Source: a virus. From it: a stretch of 20,864 nucleotides of DNA. The notes under the pieces were generated by a model. It searched no databases. It worked only from the letters and a program-made list of their open reading frames with translations, and was not told the DNA's origin. Position numbers and translations under genes: made by a program. Positions within the stretch are counted from its first letter, which is position 1. Every line of letters starts with the position of its first letter. The stretch covers positions 1 to 20,864 of IMG/VR virus record IMGVR_UViG_3300032288_000988, one strand, 5' to 3'. Positions 7,329 to 12,717 of this stretch are shown piece by piece.

Positions 7329-7706
7329 CTAAGTAGTCACTACTGTCACAGTGCCTACGGCCCCTGTGGCAACCAAATCGTTTGGGGTCAAACCGTTATC
7401 GTTCGCTCGAGCCCCGCCAACAGGGTTCCAGCCCCACTGTATCACCCTGCTACCCCCAGCACCATTATTACCGGGTTCGTAATAGCTTGTATCCGGACGT
7501 GGCTCCCGTACGGCCTGCGGGTCATTAACGGGATAAAGCCCAAGCTGCAACTGCGGCTGGTCAGGCTCCCAGCATTCCGGGCAAACCTTGATCGACACGT
7601 TCTTGGTCTTGATGACCAAGTTCTTGAGCTGCGTCAGTTTGAAGCGAAAACCGCAACGGTCGCATTCCGCGATACTGTTTTTGCCAGAGGCAAATCTGCT
7701 AGGCAT
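7329..7706 (-). CDS. Zinc-ribbon protein with C-terminal fibre-repeat-like tail
   Basis: 125 aa. Residues about 15-45 form a likely zinc ribbon: CDRCGF (C15, C18) and VCPECWEP (C42, C45), with a basic segment between. The middle (PQLQLGLYPVNDPQAVREPR) and the segment GGSRVIQWGWNPVGG are less regular. The end (NDLVATGAVGTVTVVTT) matches the core of the 22-aa repeat in the protein at 2942-4096. I recall related zinc-ribbon proteins in uncultured phages but not their role. It lies 6 nt after the connector-like gene and 7 nt before the 61-aa basic gene, so it is part of the head-tail cassette. A structural zinc-binding virion protein is more likely than a regulator, given the position (inference). 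Confidence 0.82.
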   Translation of the reverse strand: MPSRFASGKNSIAECDRCGFRFKLTQLKNLVIKTKNVSIKVCPECWEPDQPQLQLGLYPVNDPQAVREPRPDTSYYEPGNNGAGGSRVIQWGWNPVGGARANDNGLTPNDLVATGAVGTVTVVTT

Positions 7707-7712
7707 GGCTTC

Positions 7713-8432
7713 TTACCGCAGGAACGTCTCGCGGGGTACGAAGCGCACTGCCGCCTTCTCGCGGTCTTCAGTGGACGCCAACTCCCAAGCCTCGTCGTAC
7801 ATCGCCTTCAGCATCTGGGTACGAGCCTCCGCGCCGGGGATCTTGAGCGACAAGTAGTACGCCAGACCCGCCACCATGCACGGCAGGAACCTGAACGGGA
7901 TATCCTGCCCGTTGATGCCATCCCCCGCGTTCTGCATACGCCGCAGTCGCCAATACACAAAGGTGTAGGTTGTGCTGTTGTCCGGCTTGGGCCAGACCGT
8001 AAACCGAGGCGGGACTGTGGTATTAGCCGAGTCCGTTGCGCCCGTACGCCGTTCGATCCAGACCTGAATAGGACGCCCTGTGGCATTCTTGTTCGGGATC
8101 ATCGCGTAGGTACTGACCGAGATGCGCGTGATATTGATGTCGGTCTGATTGGTTCCCGTACCGGTTCGGATGACATGATCAAGCAGGTCAACGGTATCGA
8201 CCGGTAGGTCGTACGTCCCGTCGTTGTAGGTCAGCAGCTGCTCACCCTGCTCGATGGTCCACATGTTGATGCCACGGTTGGCCCAATCCATCGTCAGCAG
8301 GTTCAGACTCCGCCGTGCGGTACGGAAATCATAGCCCGTACGCAGCTCAGCCCCGCACCGCTCAAACGCTTCTTCAATGATTGCGTTGAGGTCGAGATTG
8401 AAATCCGACAGATCTGTGGTCTTGTATGCCAT
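7713..8432 (-). CDS. Putative head-tail connector / virion structural protein
   Basis: 239 aa. The conserved N terminus has DLNAIIEEAFERCGAELRTG and RTARRSLNLLTMDWANRGIN with WTIEQGEQLL. A beta-rich middle follows (YDLPVDTVDLLDHVIRTG, then GRPIQVWIERRTG and FTVWPKPDNSTTYTFVYWRL). A helical C terminus has FRFLPCMVAGLAYYLSLKIP and ends RFVPRETFLR. This helix-beta-helix order is similar in outline to P22 gp4/SU10-type adaptors and to the 212-aa protein at 6278-6916. It may therefore be a second ring or tail-tube-like component. I recall relatives in uncultured phages annotated only as structural. It is preceded by a 64-nt gap containing alternative hairpins. Confidence 0.85.
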   Translation of the reverse strand: MAYKTTDLSDFNLDLNAIIEEAFERCGAELRTGYDFRTARRSLNLLTMDWANRGINMWTIEQGEQLLTYNDGTYDLPVDTVDLLDHVIRTGTGTNQTDINITRISVSTYAMIPNKNATGRPIQVWIERRTGATDSANTTVPPRFTVWPKPDNSTTYTFVYWRLRRMQNAGDGINGQDIPFRFLPCMVAGLAYYLSLKIPGAEARTQMLKAMYDEAWELASTEDREKAAVRFVPRETFLR

Positions 8433-8447
8433 TTCGGTCTATTTCTT

Positions 8448-8495
8448 CCGGTTAACCTTGGAACCCTTTTTAACCGGTACAGATGTTCCGGTTCC
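8448..8495 (-). promoter_or_regulatory. Leader with mutually exclusive hairpins upstream of connector-like gene
   Basis: In the 64-nt gap before the connector-like start, AACCGG (8493-8488 on the minus strand) can pair with CCGGTT (8477-8472), and that same CCGGTT can pair with a second AACCGG (8453-8448). GGAACC (8495-8490) can instead pair with GGTTCC (8465-8460). The second AACCGG runs into GGAAG, a weak ribosome-binding-site candidate about 12 nt before the ATG at 8432. The pairings compete with one another, as in a leader switch. Function is inference. Confidence 0.4.
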
Positions 8496-8496
8496 C

Positions 8497-8742
8497 TTAC
8501 ATCCCTTGCTTGCGGTACGGACGGACTTTCGCCTTGATACCTTTGGGCTGCGGGACGAACTGCTTACCTTGGGCTTTTCCTTTTCGCTTTGCGGCAGAGG
8601 TTCTGGCGTACTCGGCTGGGGAAAGAGCTTTGATAGCAGCTTCAGGCAAGTATCTCTCACCCGTGTCAGAAGATCGCTTGCCACTTTTCGTTCTCCACTT
8701 CTGCTGCGTCCAAGCCTTCAAGGACTGTTGAGGGGCTTTCAT
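8497..8742 (-). CDS. Small basic conserved protein (KAWTQQKWRTKSGK motif)
   Basis: 81 aa from ATG 8742, which overlaps the previous stop as ATGA. The frame is open farther upstream, but ATG 8742 gives a normal coupled junction. Conserved parts are KAPQQSLKAWTQQKWRTKSG, TGERYLPEAAIKALSPAEYA and a Lys-rich end (KRKGKAQGKQFVPQPKGIKA) finishing YRKQGM. I recall closely similar small proteins in aquatic phages. Their role is unknown to me. The high Lys/Arg content and lack of membrane segments suggest nucleic-acid contact. It is the last gene of the overlapping basic-protein run and is followed by the only sizeable gap of this region. Confidence 0.85.
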   Translation of the reverse strand: MKAPQQSLKAWTQQKWRTKSGKRSSDTGERYLPEAAIKALSPAEYARTSAAKRKGKAQGKQFVPQPKGIKAKVRPYRKQGM

Positions 8743-9038
8743 CCGCGATACCCTCCACCCTTTTCCTTGTACTTCTTGGCGAGCAGCTGTGCTTTTCTCG
8801 CGCTCCACTGGCCTGCCTTCGTACCCTGCACGGCTCGAGCCTTGATGGAATTGAAGAGCTGTTTGCGCATGCTGGGCTTCGTGTAGTTGCCCGCCGCGTT
8901 GACCTTGCTCTTCACGTCTCCACCCTTCGCGTGCCGGATCGGCTTATCCGTACCGATGACAGGCTCAGTATCCCCGCGCCGTTTCGCACGGGGAACCTTG
9001 GAGGGAGCGATAGCGCCCATGCCACGAGAAGGTCTCAT
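8739..9038 (-). CDS. Small basic conserved protein (GNYTKPSMRKQLFNSIKA motif)
   Basis: 99 aa from ATG 9038. The frame stays open to 9107, but the upstream part lies inside the preceding gene, and ATG 9038 forms a TGATG junction with that gene's stop. It starts MRPSRGMGAIAPSKVPRAKR. Next come an AKGGDV element, then KSKVNAAGNYTKPSMRKQLF, and GQWSARKAQLLAKKYKEKGG with GYRG at the end. I recall this order (MRPSRGMGA, then NYTKPxMRKxLF, then GQWSARKAQxLAK) from many uncultured aquatic phage genomes, where it is hypothetical. It is very basic and helical in the second half. A DNA- or capsid-binding internal protein is an inference. Confidence 0.88.
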   Translation of the reverse strand: MRPSRGMGAIAPSKVPRAKRRGDTEPVIGTDKPIRHAKGGDVKSKVNAAGNYTKPSMRKQLFNSIKARAVQGTKAGQWSARKAQLLAKKYKEKGGGYRG

Positions 9039-9283
9039 CAGACCATCCTGCACCGGGTCTTGCCCTTCTTGGCGATGCCATCGATGACACCACCCTTCTT
9101 GTAGCAAGACATGCCACCCTTGCGCAGCTTCGTCACGCCCGGAGCGTATTCTTCCGCGTGCTTCATCGCTCGATCAGCAGCAAGATTACGGACGCCCGGA
9201 GCGTTTTCTGCGCGCTTAAGCATCTCGCGCATCTTCTCGCCCTTGATCGCAGCGGGGCCAAGACGTCGCATCGGACCGGCCAT
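9038..9283 (-). CDS. Small basic protein ending in shared KKGKT-R tag
   Basis: 81 aa, MAGPMRRLGPAAIKGEKMRE at the start, a helical middle (EYAPGVTKLRKGG) and the C-terminal cassette CYKKGGVIDGIAKKGKTRCR followed by MV. Both junctions are TGATG, overlapping one base with the neighbours. The last 12 residues (AKKGKTRCRMV region) closely match the ends of the two upstream proteins, here with Cys in place of Gly. The protein also has a second Cys in SCYKK. No family was recognised beyond the tag. It may be an internal virion protein or substrate of a shared partner (inference). Confidence 0.82.
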   Translation of the reverse strand: MAGPMRRLGPAAIKGEKMREMLKRAENAPGVRNLAADRAMKHAEEYAPGVTKLRKGGMSCYKKGGVIDGIAKKGKTRCRMV

Positions 9284-9723
9284 CAGACGAACCGTCCCTT
9301 AGTCTTGCCCTTCTTGGCAAGGCCGTCAGCCCGCTTGGAAGCGGAACCGACAGAGCCACCCTTGGCGTACTTCTTGACAGAACCGCCCCGCTTCATACCG
9401 CTAGAAACCTGAGTAGAATCAGTGACAAACTTCTTAGGCTCTCTAGAAAATGCGTCAGTAACGTATTTTTGATCTCGTGGGGAGAGCTTTTCAAAATCTT
9501 GCCCAGCAGACGCCATACGATTACGAGCATAAGCACGATTGTACTTATCCTTGTCATCGCGTTGCGCAGTCACAGTAACTTCTTTGCTATTCCGTTTAGC
9601 CTTATCTTCCGCCGTATCGGTGCTGTACTTCTTGCCCTTGAACTCGAAGGTACCCCCTGCCCCCTGCTCCTTACGGGCAGCGGCGAACGCTTTCTCAAAC
9701 TCGCTCAGTTCACGCTTAGCCAT
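9283..9723 (-). CDS. Basic protein with phage FEKAFAAARKEQG domain and shared C-terminal tag
   Basis: 146 aa. The N-terminal element FEKAFAAARKEQGAGGTFEF with KGKKYST is a motif I know from small phage proteins (an aromatic/basic helix followed by a FxxxGKxYxT strand). The middle is charged and Lys/Asp-rich with DFEKLSPRDQKYVTDAF. The C terminus carries two GG elements (MKRGGSVKKYAKGGSVGSAS) and the terminal tag ADGLAKKGKTKGRFV. The start shares one base with the previous stop (TAATG) and the stop with the next start (TGATG). Function unknown; the tag links it to its two neighbours. Confidence 0.83.
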   Translation of the reverse strand: MAKRELSEFEKAFAAARKEQGAGGTFEFKGKKYSTDTAEDKAKRNSKEVTVTAQRDDKDKYNRAYARNRMASAGQDFEKLSPRDQKYVTDAFSREPKKFVTDSTQVSSGMKRGGSVKKYAKGGSVGSASKRADGLAKKGKTKGRFV

Positions 9724-10121
9724 TAGACGATCCGTCCCTTAGTCTTGCCCTTACGCTCGATACCGCCACCGCGAGCATACTTTTTGACTTTGCTGCCCTT
9801 GGCTTCGGCTTCTTCATGCTTGATCATCGACTTCGGAGCGCCTTTCTTCTTCATGAAGGCGATTTCCTTCTTAATCATCTTCTTGGACTCTTTCATCTCG
9901 CCTCCTCCGGCGAACTTAAAATCGGAACTACCCTTGTTGGTCTTGGGGTTATTGATCCCCGCCTTGAGACCCTTGGCACGGCGCTGCTCCGACAGAGCAA
10001 TGGCAACGGCCTGCTTCGGGTTCGTAACCTTCTGGCCGGACGAGGACTTGAGCTTGCCGGAGCCAAACTCGCGCATCACCTTGGCAACTTTTCCACCCTG
10101 CTTACGCGCCTGCGGATTCAT
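9723..10121 (-). CDS. DUF6496-like basic protein with shared C-terminal tag
   Basis: 132 aa. Residues about 10-50 read KVAKVMREFGSGKLKSSSGQ and KVTNPKQAVAIALSEQRRAK, which I recognise as the DUF6496 pattern (from memory, not searched). The family is found in bacteria and phages and has no established function that I know. A Lys-rich helical part (MKESKKMIKKEIAFMKKKGA) follows, then KKYARGGGI and the terminal RKGKTKGRIV, the same tag as in the next two genes. Its start lies inside the end of the holin-like gene (20-nt overlap). Confidence 0.87.
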   Translation of the reverse strand: MNPQARKQGGKVAKVMREFGSGKLKSSSGQKVTNPKQAVAIALSEQRRAKGLKAGINNPKTNKGSSDFKFAGGGEMKESKKMIKKEIAFMKKKGAPKSMIKHEEAEAKGSKVKKYARGGGIERKGKTKGRIV

Positions 10122-10302
10122 CTTGCTTTCCCTTTTTCAACCATTTTTGGACTGTCTCTGTCTCGTAGATCCGGATCCCAGTCCAGACTATCGTGAACAC
10201 AGCAGCGATTGAAGGTAACATGTCAATTAGTGCCCCAATCACCGTGACGACTGACAGTGCGTCAACAGCATGCTTGGCAGCTTCTGTCTGCTCATGGGTC
10301 AT
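10102..10302 (-). CDS. Holin-like small membrane protein
   Basis: 66 aa from ATG 10302, beginning MTHEQTEAAKHAVDALSVVT. The hydrophobic part spans about residues 15-45 (VVTVIGALIDMLPSIAAVFT then IVWTGIRIYE), one long or two short membrane segments, followed by a charged tail QKWLKKGKQDESAGA. Size, membrane part and basic tail fit phage holins. I recall similar proteins (IWTxIRIYET near the end of the membrane segment) annotated as holin in uncultured phages. ATG 10302 lies one base after the previous stop with GGAA 8 nt upstream. An in-frame ATG at 10353 would add 17 residues (MTLIVVSISLYGHGTAD) overlapping the upstream gene. No endolysin is seen in the window. Confidence 0.72.
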   Translation of the reverse strand: MTHEQTEAAKHAVDALSVVTVIGALIDMLPSIAAVFTIVWTGIRIYETETVQKWLKKGKQDESAGA

Positions 10303-10303
10303 G

Positions 10304-10558
10304 TCAGCAGTTCCATGCCCGTAGAGACTTATTGATACGACTATTAGGGTCATTTGCGGTCTTCGCGCTGGTGAGCTTCTTCTTCATCCCTTTCATGCGG
10401 GCGCAAAATGAGTCACGTCGTTTACCGCCTTCTGGCTGCGGGCGCTTCAGTCCCGGCTTGCCGGGGTTTGCTGCGTTGTATGAGGCACGCCCCTTGGCGT
10501 TCAAACCGCCCTTTGGGTTCTTGCCTTCCTTACGAGTCCATGCCGGTGTCTTAGCCAT
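10304..10558 (-). CDS. Small basic conserved protein, DUF6321-like
   Basis: 84 aa. The pattern TPAWTRKEGKNPKGGLNAKG followed by RASYNAANPGKPGLKRPQPE and GGKRRDSFCARMKGMKKKLT and a C-terminal SRINKSLRAWNC is one I know from phage and bacterial proteins resembling DUF6321 (name from memory, unverified). It is strongly basic with two Cys and no membrane segment. The start overlaps the glycosyltransferase stop by one base (TAATG). It opens the run of overlapping small basic genes. No biochemical function is known to me. Confidence 0.87.
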   Translation of the reverse strand: MAKTPAWTRKEGKNPKGGLNAKGRASYNAANPGKPGLKRPQPEGGKRRDSFCARMKGMKKKLTSAKTANDPNSRINKSLRAWNC

Positions 10559-11313
10559 TACGCTGCATTGCTCATTGTGTCGGAAGAAGGTTTAAGCATC
10601 GGATACAGGATGTCGTTGCCGAAGTCACCCATGTACTCCATCACGCCCATGTGGCCCAGCTTGATCGTTGGATCGACCCAAACTTCAAAGCCCGCAGCGC
10701 GTGCGCGGTCACAGAAGAGGAAGTCCTCACCCATGTAGCCTTGCGGCTCACACTTGAAGTCGAAGAAGGCGTGGAGCATCCGCTCACCAGCCTTGGTATC
10801 GTGGTACCGCCATTCAGGATGTTCATCCCGCAACTTCAGGAATACATCCTTGCGGACCATCATGAAGGCCGTTGCGACACGCTTGGCCTTGACCAGACCC
10901 ATCGCATTCATCGTAAGCGAACCGTCTTCGCCTTCGTCGAGTGTGGCAATGTAGGTCTTGTCTGCACGCCGAACGGTCGGAACGCCTGCCACGATGCCCT
11001 TCTTGGGATCGCTGGTCCACGCCAGAAGGCGGAACACGTCCTGCTCGTCGAAGTTGATGTCAGAGTCGATGAAGAGAAGATCGGTGCAATCGGAGTTCAA
11101 GAAGTCGTCAGCCAGCAGGTTTCTGGCTCGAGATACGACAGAGCATCCGCAGATGCTACCGATTTGAAGATCAACGCCGTGGGCTGCTACCCGCGTAGCC
11201 AGCTTGACCAAAGACACCGCCATCTTGAGCGATACCTTGAAGTCATAGGCTGGCAACGCGAGGAACAGCTTCCGGCCATGCAGGTCGTACGAACGCTGCT
11301 GCTGTGGCTGCAC
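10558..11313 (-). CDS. GT-A fold glycosyltransferase-like protein
   Basis: 251 aa. After KLFLALPAYDFKVSLKMAVS there is a nucleotide-sugar-binding-like region. SRARNLLADDFLNSDCTDLL leads to the metal-binding DxD motif FIDSDINF (Asp83, Asp85). A further acidic motif, MGEDFLFCDRARAAGFEVWV (Glu196-Asp197), precedes LGHMG (His221), the usual order for GT-A enzymes with an ED catalytic acid and a metal-binding His. The enzyme would transfer a sugar from an activated donor. The acceptor is unknown and could be virion protein, host surface or DNA. It lies 3 nt after a small structural gene and overlaps the next basic gene, so it is co-expressed with virion genes. Glycosylation of virion components is inference. 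Confidence 0.85.
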   Translation of the reverse strand: MQPQQQRSYDLHGRKLFLALPAYDFKVSLKMAVSLVKLATRVAAHGVDLQIGSICGCSVVSRARNLLADDFLNSDCTDLLFIDSDINFDEQDVFRLLAWTSDPKKGIVAGVPTVRRADKTYIATLDEGEDGSLTMNAMGLVKAKRVATAFMMVRKDVFLKLRDEHPEWRYHDTKAGERMLHAFFDFKCEPQGYMGEDFLFCDRARAAGFEVWVDPTIKLGHMGVMEYMGDFGNDILYPMLKPSSDTMSNAA

Positions 11314-11316
11314 AGG

Positions 11317-11610
11317 TCACCCGTAGAAGAACGTAATGTACGCTACGTTGGTCAAGGTTACGTACGGATCCCCATCAAACAATACCCCTTCACCGGGGAT
11401 GAGGATCGTCCCTGCGCCAGAATTAGCCGCCGTGGGCGTACTAGCCTTGATTCGCTCCGTACCACTCGATCCACCATCAGTAATACTGATTGTACCGGCA
11501 GAAACGCCCGATACGTAGTAGATCGCCTTGATACGAGTGCGGGCACCGCCGACACCAGAAGCGCCGGTAGCATCCATCCACTTCGACTTAACGTCAGTTT
11601 GCATGGTCAT
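11317..11610 (-). CDS. Small beta-rich virion protein
   Basis: 97 aa, starting MTMQTDVKSKWMDATGASGV and ending LTNVAYITFFYG. The middle (IKAIYYVSGVSAGTISITDG then GEGVLFDGDPYVTLTNVAYI) is made of Gly/Thr/Ser-rich strands with few charges, typical of small phage head or appendage proteins. A strong AGGAGG ribosome binding site lies 6 nt before the ATG, which suggests high expression. I recall similar small proteins in uncultured phages with no assigned role. A decoration role is inference. Confidence 0.8.
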   Translation of the reverse strand: MTMQTDVKSKWMDATGASGVGGARTRIKAIYYVSGVSAGTISITDGGSSGTERIKASTPTAANSGAGTILIPGEGVLFDGDPYVTLTNVAYITFFYG

Positions 11611-11625
11611 GAGACCTCCTGACTA

Positions 11626-12141
11626 TTAAGCCGATGCCGGGAGGTACGTGCCGTCAGACTGGCGGACGATGTATTCCGGGGTGATGACAATAGCACCCGA
11701 GGTCGGGTTGCCCGTCGTGGCCGTGAACGTCGCGTAGATCAGGTAGTCCGAGGTGCCGACGTTGTTCGTCAGCGCGACCTGCGTAGCAGTGTCAATCGTG
11801 GCCTGAGCGACCTTACCGACCGCCGTGCCCGTATTGAACGTCGTGACCAGCTGGTTGTTCGAGCCAGAGCCCGAACCGATCACCACGCCGACCTGCGAAA
11901 CGCTGTTGCCAGCGATCGTCGTGACCACTTCCACATTGAAGCGGAGAATCTTCGCGCCAGCCGGAACCGTGCAGAGATACTGCGCCGTAGCGCCCGAAGT
12001 CTTGGCGACGCCAGACATGTTGACGGTGATCGGCTGAGCAACCGTGGTTACGCCGAGGTTACGAAGCGTACCAGCAGTCGTGCCGGTGGTGTCCTTGACC
12101 GTACCAAGCAGCCAAGGACCGAGATGTGTAGCAATACCCAT
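11626..12141 (-). CDS. Putative head decoration / structural protein
   Basis: 171 aa, starting MGIATHLGPWLLGTVKDTTG. It is Thr/Gly/Ala/Val-rich with a regular beta pattern (GAKILRFNVEVVTTIAGNSV, then DYLIYATFTATTGNPTSGAI) and almost no Lys. The end is VRQSDGTYLPASA. An AGGGAG site precedes the ATG. The composition and position shortly after the capsid gene fit a capsid decoration or fibre-like surface protein. It is separated from the capsid gene by the HNH insertion and terminator, which may allow separate control. The exact role is not established from sequence. Confidence 0.82.
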   Translation of the reverse strand: MGIATHLGPWLLGTVKDTTGTTAGTLRNLGVTTVAQPITVNMSGVAKTSGATAQYLCTVPAGAKILRFNVEVVTTIAGNSVSQVGVVIGSGSGSNNQLVTTFNTGTAVGKVAQATIDTATQVALTNNVGTSDYLIYATFTATTGNPTSGAIVITPEYIVRQSDGTYLPASA

Positions 12142-12164
12142 AATTTACTCCCTATGCACAAGTC

Positions 12165-12207
12165 GCCATACCATCGGTGCATCGTCTGTCTAGGAAGCTG
12201 GTATGGC
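12165..12207 (-). promoter_or_regulatory. 9-bp inverted repeat in leader of decoration-like gene
   Basis: GCCATACCA and its perfect complement TGGTATGGC (12165-12173 and 12199-12207) flank a 25-nt loop in the 96-nt gap between the HNH gene stop and the start at 12141. A smaller CTAGG/CCTAG pair (12190-12194, 12215-12219) overlaps the region. The repeat could be an operator, an mRNA hairpin or part of a nuclease target. It has no T-run, so it is not a terminator. Confidence 0.45.
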
Positions 12208-12237
12208 TGATGAACCTAGAATATCTACCTTATACCG

Positions 12238-12582
12238 TCAAATGGTCGGCGGGTCAAATAATTTGGGGGCGTAGGTCTTAAGCACGTGGCAGTTTTTGCA
12301 TAGGGTCTGCAGGTTGGCGGGGTCGTTGTTGCGGTGATCCCCGTCGATATGGTCCACATCCAGCTGGGTGTGATGTAGTGCCACGAACCCACATCGCTCA
12401 CATCCGTCCTTCTTGTGCTGGCGGTAATGGAACTTGGGGATGTGCAGTGCCTTTGAATGCCTGCTGCAGTACCGCTTGTAGAACGGGAACCCGAGTTTCG
12501 ACTTCTTGCCACTCGTACGAACCGGATTTTGACACCCCTCAGTCGCACAGGTAGGTCGGGGGCGGGGGGATAGGATGATCAT
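12238..12582 (-). CDS. HNH endonuclease (free-standing homing-type)
   Basis: 114 aa. The first half is basic with possible zinc ligands C12, C17, C39 and H42. The HNH core is clear: CERCGF (C61, C64), LDVDHIDGDHRNNDPANLQT (His78, Asn90) and LCKNCHVLK (C95, C98, His99), a beta-beta-alpha-metal site with a structural zinc. Such nucleases cut DNA at specific sites and in phages often act as free-standing homing endonucleases or assist packaging. Here the gene lies between the capsid gene and the next structural gene, with non-coding gaps of 135 and 96 nt on either side in an otherwise gapless genome, which suggests insertion. No clear ribosome binding site precedes ATG 12582, and a strong terminator lies upstream, so expression is probably low or from its own promoter. 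Confidence 0.92.
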   Translation of the reverse strand: MIILSPRPRPTCATEGCQNPVRTSGKKSKLGFPFYKRYCSRHSKALHIPKFHYRQHKKDGCERCGFVALHHTQLDVDHIDGDHRNNDPANLQTLCKNCHVLKTYAPKLFDPPTI

Positions 12583-12606
12583 GGGACTTAGTAACAGGTA
12601 ACGCGG

Positions 12607-12648
12607 ATCAGTACAAGGCTACCGAAATTTCTCTCATCGATACAAGGC
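12607..12648. repeat. Pair of short direct repeats between terminator and HNH gene
   Basis: On the plus strand, ATCAGTACAAGGC (12607-12619) and ATCGATACAAGGC (12636-12648) agree at 11 of 13 positions, 29 nt apart, with TACAAGGC identical. They lie in the 71-nt space between terminator and HNH start. No convincing promoter was found. The best minus-strand candidate, TTGTAC with TACTAA 17 nt on, matches consensus poorly. Confidence 0.4.
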
Positions 12649-12653
12649 CACAC

Positions 12654-12681
12654 AAAAAAGAAGGGGGCCGAAGCCCCCTTC
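12654..12681 (-). terminator. Rho-independent terminator after the major capsid gene
   Basis: On the minus strand GAAGGGGGC, a TTCG loop and GCCCCCTTC form a perfect 9-bp stem (12681-12673 with 12668-12660), followed by six T (12659-12654). The loop with its closing C-G pair is the very stable C(UUCG)G tetraloop. It lies 37 nt after the capsid stop and before the HNH gene. Confidence 0.93.
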
Positions 12682-12682
12682 C

Positions 12683-12704
12683 AAATCAACTAAGTTGTTG
12701 ATTT
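12683..12704 (-). promoter_or_regulatory. AT-rich hairpin between capsid stop and terminator
   Basis: AAATCAAC (12683-12690) and GTTGATTT (12697-12704) form an 8-bp inverted repeat with a 6-nt loop. It sits directly between the capsid stop codon and the terminator stem. It could stabilise the 3' end of the capsid mRNA or aid terminator folding (inference). Confidence 0.55.
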
Positions 12705-12717
12705 TGACCTAGTTTTA

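Larger units (their letters stand above)
9036..9752 (-). repeat. Repeated gene-end cassette (three copies at gene junctions)
   Basis: Three consecutive genes end in the same DNA and protein cassette. The copies at 9732-9752 and 9292-9312 share 21 identical nucleotides (coding KGKTKGR). The copies at 9302-9318 and 9057-9073 share 17 identical nucleotides (coding AKKGKT). Each copy finishes with a Val codon GTC immediately followed by a stop that overlaps the next ATG (GTCTAATG or GTCTGATG). The cassette therefore joins a protein tag to a translation-coupling junction. Confidence 0.85.

Noticed and set aside
7239-8207. Plus-strand open frame of 322 codons opposite the connector and zinc-ribbon genes
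   Set aside because: It spans the gap between two well-supported minus-strand genes and is Arg/Leu/His-rich without recognisable domains, so it is a complement artefact.
8439-8684. Minus-strand 81-codon frame overlapping the gene at 8497-8742
   Set aside because: Most of it lies out of frame inside a conserved gene. Its last 19 codons cross the hairpin gap and read plausibly as Lys-rich protein, but no ribosome binding site or slippery site supports a separate or frameshifted product.
10651-11622. Plus-strand open frame of 323 codons opposite the glycosyltransferase
   Set aside because: The minus-strand gene has clear GT-A motifs. The plus-strand product has none.
12165-12207. Terminator after the HNH gene
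   Set aside because: The 9-bp inverted repeat has a 25-nt loop and no T-run on either strand.
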